16,923 nucleotides of DNA from Dehalococcoidia bacterium (GCA_002730485.1 PCAH01000157.1:1-16923), one strand, 5' to 3'; shown: positions 1 to 5,797, counted from the stretch's first letter. Numbers and translations: made by a program. The notes: generated by a model from the sequence alone, not told the origin.

Positions 1-317
1 GTTGTGCCGGTATCGACGATATCTTCAACCACCAATACGTCCCGCCCTCGAACGTCCACCACATCTCCCATGGAGAGGACAACTTCGCCGGTGGTTGTGG
101 TGCCCTTGTAACTCTGGGCCCGGATGAAATCCACCGCCAAGGGTATTTCGATCTCCCGCACCAGGTCGGCCAAGAATATGAACGCGCCCTTCAAAACACC
201 CAACAAAAGGGGCTGTTTGCCCGCATAATCCCGGCTGATCTCTCCGGCCAAACGACTGACAGCTTCTCGAATCTCGTGCTCCGACAGGTGCAATGACATC
301 TGCATGGATGTTCCCAT
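1..317 (-). CDS. hpt: Hypoxanthine phosphoribosyltransferase, N-terminal part (runs off the window)
   Basis: Purine salvage enzyme (cytoplasmic, type I PRTase fold) that converts hypoxanthine or guanine plus PRPP to IMP or GMP. The visible minus-strand protein includes LSEHEI near the start, then GVLKGAFIFLADLVREI, SYKGTTTTGEVVLSMGD and VLVVEDIVDTGT. The last is the PRPP-binding loop with its paired acidic residues and is diagnostic of the family. About 100 residues are present. The catalytic Asp region downstream and the C-terminus lie outside the window. The start is ambiguous: in-frame ATGs end at 323, 317, 305 and 299. I chose 317 because a weak AGAG lies about 6 nt upstream; the length of the N-terminus before LSEHEI fits 317 or 323 best by comparison with Bacillus Hpt as I remember it. 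No other gene lies between it and the divergent histidine kinase except a doubtful 54-codon ORF. Confidence 0.93.
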   Translation of the reverse strand, partial: MGTSMQMSLHLSEHEIREAVSRLAGEISRDYAGKQPLLLGVLKGAFIFLADLVREIEIPLAVDFIRAQSYKGTTTTGEVVLSMGDVVDVRGRDVLVVEDIVDTGT

Positions 318-420
318 CAGCATCTCTGGGTTTCTATCAGTCCTCAAAACATCCCTCCGGTAATCGCCTTGGTATTCCCGCCTTGGAGCCGACGGGAAGC
401 TCAAATCTTCACACCCCTCT

Positions 421-428
421 ATTTTATA
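421..428 (-). promoter_or_regulatory. Candidate -10 box for hpt
   Basis: On the minus strand 428-421 reads TATAAAAT, a good -10 match about 100 nt upstream of the hpt start. The -35 is poor (TCTTGC at 448-443 or AGTCTT at 450-445, spacing about 16). It lies just downstream, in the minus direction, of the terminator-like hairpin at 463-500, which is where a new promoter would be expected. The hpt leader also contains a small hairpin (TTCCCG/CGGGAA, around 373-396). Confidence 0.35.
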
Positions 429-462
429 GCCATTCTTGTACCGCAAGACTTAGGAAACGAAG

Positions 463-500
463 AAGAGACCAGGCTAAACATCTAAGTCGCCTGGTCTCTT
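463..500 (-). terminator. Terminator-like hairpin facing the minus strand
   Basis: A perfect 12-bp inverted repeat (AAGAGACCAGGC at 463-474, GCCTGGTCTCTT at 489-500) encloses a 14-nt loop. On the minus strand the stem is followed by a pyrimidine-rich CTTCGTTTCCT. On the plus strand it is followed by AAAGTAC, so minus is the better direction. It would end a transcript coming from the 640-940 region before the hpt promoter. The 14-nt loop and broken U-tract make it weaker than the terminators at 3526 or 7332. Confidence 0.5.
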
Positions 501-638
501 AAAGTACATTGTCCGTCACCCTTACCCTGCACATCGTCGGCCTATCTGGCCGAATACGCCCCCCTTCGATTTCCGCTTTACCGCCCTGCCGCGCCTGCCT
601 AACAACGACGGGCGATTTGCGGTGATGAAGGTATTTGG

Positions 639-803
639 CTATTGATAAGTAACTAGGTTGGGGGTATATGGACCCTGAATCCCCGCTGACCCCTGGATAC
701 TCTCCGGAGTGTTCTCCAGAGTTCCCTCGGATTCCCACATCAAGGTCAGCGGGGTCCTACTAGGGAACTTCCAGGCATGGTCTCGGATAAACTTAAGAAC
801 CAT
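639..803 (-). CDS. Small ORF of 54 codons with a strong Shine-Dalgarno; unknown, possibly spurious
   Basis: I do not recognise this product. The ORF starts at ATG 803-801, preceded on the minus strand by AGGAGGTG and TGC, which is a textbook ribosome-binding site. The peptide begins MVLKFIRDHAWKFPSRTPL and ends NLVTYQ, with no membrane segment and no cysteine. In its favour: the ribosome-binding site, a downstream terminator-like hairpin at 463-500 and a weak upstream promoter-like pair. Against it: an 11-bp inverted repeat (681-691 with 744-754) lies inside the coding stretch, and the GTCAGCGGGGATTCAGGG-like sequence resembles non-coding dispersed repeats. The reading frame stays open upstream to 1010, but those codons look unselected. 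It could be a leader peptide, a small protein or a chance ORF in a structured RNA. Confidence 0.3.
   Translation of the reverse strand: MVLKFIRDHAWKFPSRTPLTLMWESEGTLENTPESIQGSAGIQGPYTPNLVTYQ
681..754. repeat. Nested inverted repeat (long hairpin)
   Basis: CCCCGCTGACC (681-691) pairs perfectly with GGTCAGCGGGG (744-754), 11 bp. Inside it CTCCGGAG (702-709) pairs with CTCCAGAG (714-721) around a 4-nt loop, with one G-T. Either strand could fold. It has no U-tract, so it is not a terminator. It may be a structured RNA element or a dispersed palindromic repeat. Confidence 0.55.
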
Positions 804-863
804 GCACACCTCCTGGATCGATTTTCCGACTGAACCGGGAGATTCCCGCCTGCCGGAAGCGGT

Positions 864-928
864 GGAGAGGTCCTTTGCGGGCCCCTGGGCCTTCAGGCCC
901 CGACCGGTCCGCTGTTGTTGTCCTCTCC
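864..928. ncRNA. Three-tier hairpin, possible structured leader RNA
   Basis: Three stems are stacked coaxially: GGAGAGG (864-870) with CCTCTCC (922-928), GCGGGCC (877-883) with GGTCCGC (906-912, one G-U), and GGGCC (887-891) with GGCCC (896-900) closing a TTCA (plus strand) or TGAA (minus strand) tetraloop. The internal loops are asymmetric. On the minus strand it would form the 5' leader of the 54-codon ORF, ending about 60 nt before its Shine-Dalgarno. It matches no riboswitch or housekeeping RNA consensus that I can recall, and the direction is undetermined. Confidence 0.4.
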
Positions 929-936
929 GTACATAG

Positions 937-964
937 ACTTTATTCCACGCCCCTAATCCGCCAA
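937..964 (-). promoter_or_regulatory. Weak promoter-like pair, minus strand
   Basis: Reading the minus strand, TTGGCG (964-959), a 16-nt spacer and TAAAGT (942-937) form a poor but correctly spaced sigma-70-like pair. Transcription from here would run through the 864-928 hairpin and the 54-codon ORF to the hairpin at 463-500. Confidence 0.22.
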
Positions 965-998
965 AGGGCCATACGGACTCATTTCCGCAGGGCCGTTG

Positions 999-1008
999 GT
1001 CATATGAC
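999..1008. promoter_or_regulatory. Palindrome GTCATATGAC in the divergent intergenic region
   Basis: A perfect 10-bp palindrome lies 26 bp upstream of the -35 of the kinase gene promoter. Size and position suit a regulator half-site pair, but a 10-bp palindrome can arise by chance. Confidence 0.25.
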
Positions 1009-1018
1009 AAAGACGCCT

Positions 1019-1040
1019 GAAATCACCGCCAAGTGATTTC
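1019..1040. promoter_or_regulatory. Candidate operator: 8-bp dyad overlapping the kinase promoter
   Basis: GAAATCAC (1019-1026) and GTGATTTC (1033-1040) are perfect inverted repeats separated by 6 bp. The right arm covers the proposed -35 hexamer (1034-1039). A dyad of about 22 bp at a -35 is the usual footprint of a dimeric repressor or activator, and the adjacent LuxR-type regulator is an obvious candidate. It could instead be a short hairpin. Confidence 0.45.
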
Positions 1041-1062
1041 GACACCCTCAGATGGATATAAT
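1034..1062 (+). promoter_or_regulatory. Promoter of the histidine kinase gene
   Basis: A perfect -10 TATAAT (1057-1062) stands 17 bp after a weak -35 TGATTT (1034-1039). The predicted transcript start near 1069 excludes the ATG at 1052 (it would be upstream of +1) and supports translation from ATG 1097, which has AAAGGTG at 1080-1086. The weak -35 overlaps a dyad, as in activator-dependent promoters. Confidence 0.6.
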
Positions 1063-1096
1063 GTTCCTAGTTCAGGAAAAAGGTGCTGGCAAGATC

Positions 1097-2770
1097 ATGA
1101 CCAACAGACAACCCGATCCCGCCGACGGAACCGCCCTCCACGAGGCCATCCGCACCCTAACCGCCAACCTCTCTCTAGGTGCCGTGCTGCAGCAGGTTTC
1201 CGACCTCAGCCGCGAACTGGTCTCAGCCACCTACAGCGCCTTGGGAATCCTGGGGGAAGACGGTTCGTTGATCCAGTTCATCACCTCGGGAATCTCCCAG
1301 CCTGATCGGGAGTTGATCGGAGAACCCCCAAGGGGACGCGGCGTCTTGGGGGTGGTGCTAAAAGAGGGTCAATTCCTCAGGTTGCATGACATAAACCAAC
1401 ACCCTGCCTCAGCCGGGATCCCTGCCAATCACCCTCCCATGAATAGCTTCTTGGGAGTGCCTATCACTTACAAGGGCACCGTCCTTGGCAACCTGTATCT
1501 CACAGACAAGATCGGCGCAGAAGAATTTTCTGTAGAAGATGAAAACATCGTCACCCTCTTTGCCGCGCAAGCAGCCGTGGCCATAGAAAACGCGCGGCTC
1601 TATGAGACCGAGACCCGCCGTTCCGCCCAACTGGACGTGCTGAACCTGATGGGCCGGGAGCTGACACGGATTTTCGACCTGGACCGGTTGCTCGAGAAAG
1701 TGGCAGAGCTGCTGCGAGACGGGTTCCAATACCAGAACGTCCAGATATTCTGGGTGGACCTGGAAAGCAACGCCATCACCGTCCGTGCCTTGGCCGGGTC
1801 AGTGGAAGGCAAGATACCGGTAGGCACCCAACGCCGCTTGGATCGGGGGATCGCAGCCTGGGTCGCCCGCACTGGCCAGACGGCGCTCTGCAATGACGTG
1901 CAAGAAGATCCCCGCTATCACGCAGTGCTCGGGTTTGAGACCGCCGCAGAATTGGCAGTGCCTGTGGTCGTCAAAGATGAGACCGTAGCCGTGATCAACG
2001 TTGACGGCACCGAACCCCAAATCTTTGATGAAAGCGACGTTAAAACCCTGGAAACCTTGGCTGACCAGCTTGCCGTAGCCATGGAGAACATCAACCTATT
2101 ATTTCAGCAGCAAGACCAATCCCAGCGACTGGCCGTGGCTGATGAGAGAGACCGCATCGGCCGTGACCTACACGACGGCGTGATCCAGTCTATGTACGCC
2201 GTTGGCCTGACGCTAGAGGACATCTCCAGCCAGGCAGACCAGGAACCAGAGAGCGTTAAACCCCGCATAGAGGAAGTCGTTGACGACTTGAACCAGGTCA
2301 TCGGCGACATCAGACGCTACATCATGGACCTTCGTCCCACGGAGTTGCAGGGAAGACGACTGGAAGAGGCGCTTGTATCGTTGGTAGGTTATCTGGAAGA
2401 CCGCGCCGCAGTGGCGGTTACCGTCGACCTCGACTTGGACCCCGCCCTCCTGCCGGAGCGGTATTTCGTCAACATCTGGCATATTCTCCAAGAATCTTTT
2501 TCCAACATTGAAAAATACTCCCACGCCCAAAATGTGTCCGTAGCACTGGGCGTATCAGATGGGGACATCTGCCTTACAATTACAGACGACGGAGTCGGGT
2601 TCGACCTGGAAACAGCTGAGTTGGGCCGCGGTTACGGCCTGCCCAACATCAAAGACCGGGCAGAACGCCTGGGCGGCGTCTTGTACATCAATAGCTCCCG
2701 CGGGGCGGGCACCAAACTGGACATCAAAGTCCCCGTGCCTGTTCCCACAATAATACCCCCACTGGTGTAA
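1097..2770 (+). CDS. GAF-GAF sensor histidine kinase, DevS/DosS-like
   Basis: Cytoplasmic sensor kinase that autophosphorylates on His and passes phosphate to a NarL-family regulator, surely the next gene. Of 557 residues, GAF1 is about 27-165 and GAF2 about 190-333. The HisKA_3 dimerisation box is at 350-362 with phospho-His 359 in GRDLHDG. The HATPase_c domain has the N-box around Asn470 (QESFSNIEKYSHA), DDGVGFD 497-503 and GRGYGLPNI from 510. No membrane segment is seen. The architecture and length match mycobacterial DevS/DosS, and GAF1 has NHPPMNSFLGVP (His112) followed by GNLYLTDK, as I recall from the haem GAF of DosS. Haem binding is therefore possible, but this motif also occurs in GAF domains that do not bind haem. 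The start at 1097 is preferred over ATG 1052 because a TATAAT box overlaps the latter. Only 63 bp separate it from the regulator gene. Confidence 0.92.
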   Translation: MTNRQPDPADGTALHEAIRTLTANLSLGAVLQQVSDLSRELVSATYSALGILGEDGSLIQFITSGISQPDRELIGEPPRGRGVLGVVLKEGQFLRLHDINQHPASAGIPANHPPMNSFLGVPITYKGTVLGNLYLTDKIGAEEFSVEDENIVTLFAAQAAVAIENARLYETETRRSAQLDVLNLMGRELTRIFDLDRLLEKVAELLRDGFQYQNVQIFWVDLESNAITVRALAGSVEGKIPVGTQRRLDRGIAAWVARTGQTALCNDVQEDPRYHAVLGFETAAELAVPVVVKDETVAVINVDGTEPQIFDESDVKTLETLADQLAVAMENINLLFQQQDQSQRLAVADERDRIGRDLHDGVIQSMYAVGLTLEDISSQADQEPESVKPRIEEVVDDLNQVIGDIRRYIMDLRPTELQGRRLEEALVSLVGYLEDRAAVAVTVDLDLDPALLPERYFVNIWHILQESFSNIEKYSHAQNVSVALGVSDGDICLTITDDGVGFDLETAELGRGYGLPNIKDRAERLGGVLYINSSRGAGTKLDIKVPVPVPTIIPPLV

Positions 2771-2833
2771 CCTATACGGGACAAATATCGGTAGAATCCG
2801 GCTCACGACTAACGGCGCACTGAGGTGAACTAG

Positions 2834-3493
2834 ATGGCAGCCAACGAAAAACTCAAGATTCTGATCGTCGATGACCATGACATCGTCCGCAAAGGACTTG
2901 CCATGCTGGTCTCGCGCCAGGAAGGCCTCTCCGTGGTCGCCGAGGCCGGAACCGTAGCCGAAGCCGTGGAAAAGGCCCGTGAATCCGTGCCCGACGTGGT
3001 GGTGATGGACATACGCCTGCCTGACGGCTCAGGTATCGAGGCCTGCCGAGACATCCGCGACGAGAACGACGACGTCAAAATCTTGATGCTAACCTCATAC
3101 AGTGATGAGGAAGCGGTCATGGGCTCCATCATGGCTGGCGCCTCCGGTTATCTGCTGAAGGAAATTCGCTCCCAGGAGATTGTGGACGCCATCCGCAAGG
3201 TAGGGTGCGGACAATCCCTGCTTGACCCAACGGTCACAGCCAGCGTCCTGGATCGGGTTCGGCGCGGAAAGGAAGAAGACGTTCTGGCCCAATTGACCAA
3301 CCAAGAGCAAAAGATCCTGGAGTTGATCGCTGATGGTCAGACCAACCGCGAGATTGCCGGTCAGATCAACCTCAGTGACAAGACCGTAAAGAATTATGTA
3401 AGCAACATCCTGGGCAAGTTGGAAGTCTCCCGCCGCTCCCAGGCCGCAGCGTTCTTGGCTGAAAGGCGAGGCCGCCGAGATTACAACAACTAG
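2834..3493 (+). CDS. NarL/LuxR-family response regulator, DevR/DosR-like
   Basis: DNA-binding response regulator of 219 residues, partner of the kinase just upstream. The receiver domain is about 8-124, with acidic pair Asp13/Asp14, phospho-acceptor Asp59 (VVVMDIRLPDGSG), Thr87 (LTSY) and Lys109 (YLLKEI), so all the switch residues are present. The LuxR-type HTH is about 154-212 (LTNQEQKILELIADG, then DKTVKNYVSNILGKL). The strings KTVKNYVS and AGASGY, and SLLD in the linker, resemble mycobacterial DevR more than generic NarL; this is from memory. The start is supported by GAGGTG 6 nt upstream of ATG 2834. The gene is followed within 33 bp by a strong terminator, closing a two-gene operon. The target sites are unknown; the dyad at 1019-1040 is a candidate for autoregulation. 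Confidence 0.93.
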   Translation: MAANEKLKILIVDDHDIVRKGLAMLVSRQEGLSVVAEAGTVAEAVEKARESVPDVVVMDIRLPDGSGIEACRDIRDENDDVKILMLTSYSDEEAVMGSIMAGASGYLLKEIRSQEIVDAIRKVGCGQSLLDPTVTASVLDRVRRGKEEDVLAQLTNQEQKILELIADGQTNREIAGQINLSDKTVKNYVSNILGKLEVSRRSQAAAFLAERRGRRDYNN

Positions 3494-3525
3494 CTCATAA
3501 GACACCACTGGGTTTTGATTCACTT

Positions 3526-3560
3526 GAAGGCCGATTGGTAAACCAATCGGCCTTCTTTTT
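3526..3560 (+). terminator. Strong intrinsic terminator of the kinase/regulator operon
   Basis: A perfect 14-bp inverted repeat (GAAGGCCGATTGGT at 3526-3539, ACCAATCGGCCTTC at 3542-3555) is followed directly by TTTTT (3556-3560). It lies 32 bp after the regulator stop codon. Confidence 0.93.
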
Positions 3561-3696
3561 ATGCCCAATCGGCCCACAAGAAGTATTACCTTCGGCACTC
3601 TCAGTGTTGCCATCACCAGCCGTATCGTGAATTTGGTCGCGGTGCAACTTTTTCCAATGCATGTTTTATAGGCGCCAACAACGGCACAAAACCAAT

Positions 3697-4095
3697 ATGA
3701 CAATCCGAATATTTCTAATAGACGAACACCGGCCCACCAGGGAGATCCTCGCCAGACGGCTGGATTCCATGCCTGGTTTCGACGTGGTGGGCTCCACCTG
3801 CAACGGCGAAGATGGGATTCGCGAAATAGCAGGATTGAATCCGGATGTGGTCTTAATAGAAACAAAGATGAAACAGGCAGACGGTATCGACATCTGTAGG
3901 CGTGCCCTGGCCGCAGACGACCAGGCCACCATCGCGGTGCTTACGTCTTACCTCGATCCTGATGAACGCCGCCTGGCCCTTCAAGTGGGAGTGGACGGTT
4001 ACCTGCTAAAGGATGTGGATACCGACAACCTGGCCAACTGGATCAAAGTGGCAGTTCACCAACAGCGCAATGAAGAAGCAAACGACATAGATTGA
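3697..4095 (+). CDS. Stand-alone receiver domain with Glu at the phosphorylation site
   Basis: A 132-residue CheY-like receiver with no output domain. Asp9/Glu10 form the acidic pair (FLIDEH), Thr83 lies in VLTSY and Lys105 in YLLKDV, but the phospho-acceptor position reads VVLIETKMKQADG. Glu55 sits where the neighbouring regulator has Asp59; the codon is GAA, read directly. In receivers a Glu here can mimic the phosphorylated state or abolish phosphotransfer. The LTSY..D and GVDGYLLKDV segments resemble the upstream regulator, so it may be a duplicated, HTH-less copy. ATG 3697 was chosen because MTIRIFLIDE matches a normal receiver beginning; ATG 3661 in frame adds 12 unusual residues. No Shine-Dalgarno is visible for either, so it may be translated from a short leader. 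It lies downstream of a strong terminator and so needs its own promoter, which I could not fix. Confidence 0.82.
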   Translation: MTIRIFLIDEHRPTREILARRLDSMPGFDVVGSTCNGEDGIREIAGLNPDVVLIETKMKQADGIDICRRALAADDQATIAVLTSYLDPDERRLALQVGVDGYLLKDVDTDNLANWIKVAVHQQRNEEANDID

Positions 4096-4335
4096 AACGA
4101 TTTTCGATTGAAACCCACCAAATAAAACCAGACTCACAACCAGCGTTTAGCCCTCGCAAACCGTCCGATTGGACGTGACAATTTGCCCTAACGGCCCTTG
4201 AAATCCTGGCGTTAAATCGTCAAGCTTACTGCGTCGAATCAATACTTCTGGAACCTGGAATCAGGTCGCCCCCAGACCCGGGTCTAGCCCAGAGAGATAC
4301 GAAAGCAGGCATTCAGCAGAAATTGGGAGGAGTCC
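4096..4335 (+). other. Leader/promoter region of the P-II gene with small palindromes
   Basis: This 240-bp gap has no ORF. It contains CGTCC/GGACG (4162-4166 with 4171-4175), CCTG/CAGG (4254-4257 with 4262-4265) and a 12-bp palindrome AGACCCGGGTCT (4274-4285), about 50 bp before the P-II start. No convincing sigma-70 pair was found, nor a sigma-54 TGGC-N8-TTGC element, which would have been unsurprising for a P-II gene. Confidence 0.3.
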
Positions 4336-4680
4336 ATGAATAAGGTGGAAGCCATAATCAGACCGGAGAAACTGAACGACGTCAAAGAGGCGTTGGTCGC
4401 GGTGGGCCTGGTTGGTCTAAACGTGGTCAACGTTACTGGACGAGGCGCTCAGCGTGGCGTAACCGCTGGCGGCTCCCGCGGCGTCGGTAGGTATGAGATC
4501 GACATGCTGCCAAAGGTGAAGCTTGAGTTGGTCGTCCATGACGACGCCACCCAGCAAGCCATTGACACCATCATAGAAAACGCCCGGACCGGCAACATTG
4601 GCGACGGCAAGATATTTGTCTATCCCGTCACAAATGCAATAAAAGTCCGGACTGGTGAACAGGGAGACGAAGCTTTGTAG
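4336..4680 (+). CDS. glnB: P-II nitrogen regulatory protein (GlnB/GlnK family)
   Basis: Trimeric signalling protein that binds ATP/ADP and 2-oxoglutarate and controls nitrogen-related targets by protein contact. Its 114 residues are the family's normal length. MNKVEAIIRPEKL is the standard first strand and helix, GDGKIFVYPV the ATP-binding loop and KVRTGEQGDEAL the typical C-terminus. The T-loop (about 37-57) reads GAQRGVTAGGSRGVGRYEID. Relative to the E. coli protein as I recall it there are two extra residues before LPK, and Tyr53 is the only tyrosine that could stand for the uridylylated Tyr51. Gln39, the 2-oxoglutarate/Mg contact, is kept. The start has an excellent GGGAGGAG 3 nt before ATG. 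No amtB, glnA or glnD lies beside it; the downstream neighbour is a GNAT acetyltransferase 75 bp away, likely co-transcribed. GlnB versus GlnK cannot be decided. Confidence 0.95.
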   Translation: MNKVEAIIRPEKLNDVKEALVAVGLVGLNVVNVTGRGAQRGVTAGGSRGVGRYEIDMLPKVKLELVVHDDATQQAIDTIIENARTGNIGDGKIFVYPVTNAIKVRTGEQGDEAL

Positions 4681-4755
4681 CAAAGCCTCTCCCGGGCTCG
4701 GGATCTGTCCAGGCAGATTCCGGAAAGAAAAATCAAATATCAAGAGGTGATGCTG

Positions 4756-5337
4756 ATGAGAGGCCTACCAAATGCTGAGGCATACCCAAAGGACATCATG
4801 TTGCGAGACGGAGATAAGGTCTCGGTCCGCCCTCTTGACCCGGAAGACAAGATCGCTCTTCTGGAATTCTTCGAGCGCATACCTGAAGAGGAGCGCTATT
4901 ACCTGAAGGAAAATGTTGCGTCGGCCAAGGTCATCCACGGCTGGACGTCAAACATGGACTTTACCAAGGTAATCCCCATCGTGGCTGTGTCGGGCAGCGC
5001 CATCGTGGCCGACGCAACCCTCCATCTAAACCGCACACCCGCCCGCCACCACATTGGCGAAGTCCGAGTCGTAGTGGACCCGGCCTATCGTGAGGTGGGA
5101 CTCGGCGGCCGTTTGATCCGAGAGATTCTGGACATCGCAGCCAACCTCGGTCTGGTGAAGGTCTCGTTTGAGCTGGTAGCCCAGCGCGAGAAAGAAGCCG
5201 TCTGCGCAGCAGAACGAGTCGGCTTTAAAGAGGTTGCCGTTCTAGAAGAACGGGTCAAAGACTTCTGGGGAAACTTCCAGGATGTGATCATGCTGGAGAT
5301 TCCAGTGGCCAATAGAGAACGGTGGTGGAACGGCTGA
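4756..5337 (+). CDS. GNAT-family N-acetyltransferase
   Basis: A 193-residue single-domain acetyltransferase, predicted cytoplasmic. Segments typical of the GNAT fold are VSVRPLDPEDKIALLEFF (strand 1/helix 1), then IGEVRVVVDPAYREVGLGGRL, the strand 4 / acetyl-CoA pyrophosphate loop with the V-x-P-xx-R-x-x-G-x-G pattern, followed by CAAERVGFKEV, the usual strand 5 / helix 4 segment. The C-terminal FWGNFQDVIMLEI resembles the end of GNATs that act on amino groups of small molecules or proteins, but the substrate cannot be read from sequence. Possible starts are GTG 4747, ATG 4750 and ATG 4756; AGAGG at 4743-4747 has good spacing only to 4756. It sits 75 bp after the P-II gene in the same direction, which suggests shared transcription and perhaps nitrogen-status-linked acetylation (inference only). 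Confidence 0.85.
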   Translation: MRGLPNAEAYPKDIMLRDGDKVSVRPLDPEDKIALLEFFERIPEEERYYLKENVASAKVIHGWTSNMDFTKVIPIVAVSGSAIVADATLHLNRTPARHHIGEVRVVVDPAYREVGLGGRLIREILDIAANLGLVKVSFELVAQREKEAVCAAERVGFKEVAVLEERVKDFWGNFQDVIMLEIPVANRERWWNG

Positions 5338-5354
5338 CCGGAGAACGGTTAGCC
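5332..5354 (+). other. Stem-loop overlapping the GNAT stop codon
   Basis: GGCTGACCG (5332-5340) pairs with CGGTTAGCC (5346-5354) over a 5-nt loop, with one G-T pair. The stop TGA is within the left arm. It is followed by AAAATC, not a U-run, so it may protect the 3' end or be a weak terminator. Confidence 0.4.
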
Positions 5355-5453
5355 AAAATCTGCCTGACCTGACTCATACAGAATAGATACAAAATTGAAG
5401 CGTAAAAGTAACTTACAGGCGATTCATTCTCGATTATTGTTGTGCCAACGCGG

Positions 5454-5510
5454 GGTTAACAGAAAGAGTTAACCAAGTATCCAAAATGACGAAGACCGTT
5501 AGCACGGTCT
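5454..5510 (+). promoter_or_regulatory. Two hairpins in the leader of the zinc-ribbon gene
   Basis: GGTTAAC (5454-5460) and GTTAACC (5468-5474) form a 7-bp inverted repeat with loop AGAAAGA. AGACCGT (5493-5499) and ACGGTCT (5504-5510) form a second 7-bp stem with loop TAGC. Neither has a U-tract. They precede the next gene by about 40-100 bp, so they may be an operator (the first) and an mRNA leader structure (the second). A weak promoter-like pair, TTATTG and TTAACA with 16-bp spacing, overlaps the first. Confidence 0.4.
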
Positions 5511-5551
5511 CAACGTTAGATCAGCGGTAAGGCAACAGAGGAGGTAACAAG

Positions 5552-5758
5552 ATGTTTTGGCTCAAGAGCTGCCCCAGGTGTCACGGAGACCTGAGCGAAA
5601 ATACTGATATTTACGGCAATTACATCAGTTGCCTCCAGTGCGGTCATTACCTGACAGCCGTCGAGGAAGCTTATCTCCTCGATGAAAGCCCCTTTGGCAA
5701 GCACTACACCTTGCCCGAGGATCAGCCCGTCAAAGTTCTGACCGAGATTGCCGCCTAG
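5552..5758 (+). CDS. Small zinc-ribbon protein, 68 residues, unknown function
   Basis: No named family is recognised with confidence. The protein starts MFWLKSCPRCHGDL and has two CxxC knuckles, Cys7/Cys10 and Cys27/Cys30 (CLQCGHYL), 16 residues apart. This is a four-cysteine zinc ribbon typical of small DNA/RNA-binding or protein-contact modules. The tail, about 35-68, is acidic (VEEAYLLDESPFG, then LPEDQPVKVL). The ribosome-binding site is near perfect (AGGAGG, 7 nt from ATG), implying strong translation. It stands alone, 214 bp after the GNAT gene, behind a leader with two hairpins and before a GC-rich hairpin at 5774. Many bacteria have similar stand-alone ribbons of unknown role. The gene is very likely real given the paired cysteines and ribosome-binding site. 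Confidence 0.82.
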   Translation: MFWLKSCPRCHGDLSENTDIYGNYISCLQCGHYLTAVEEAYLLDESPFGKHYTLPEDQPVKVLTEIAA

Positions 5759-5773
5759 CAAGATGTTATCCGC

Positions 5774-5797
5774 GCGGCCCTGATCGGTTCGGGCCGC
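5774..5797 (+). terminator. GC-rich hairpin after the zinc-ribbon gene
   Basis: GCGGCCC (5774-5780) and GGGCCGC (5791-5797) form a perfect 7-bp stem with a 10-nt loop, 16 bp after the stop. There is no U-run (TCGACCC follows), so at best it is a U-less or Rho-assisted terminator. Confidence 0.35.

Noticed and set aside
499..738. A 79-codon minus-strand frame overlapping the 54-codon ORF
   Set aside because: It starts without a ribosome-binding site, is Gly/Ser repetitive because of the underlying inverted repeat, and ends inside the terminator-like hairpin.
864..928. Identity as RNase P RNA, SRP RNA, tmRNA or a known riboswitch
   Set aside because: None of the conserved core sequences of these RNAs (as I recall them) appears on either strand between 500 and 1010.
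3095..3865. A 256-codon minus-strand open frame
   Set aside because: It lies opposite the response regulator and receiver genes, which have clear domains, and it crosses their terminator. Its translation resembles nothing and lacks a ribosome-binding site.
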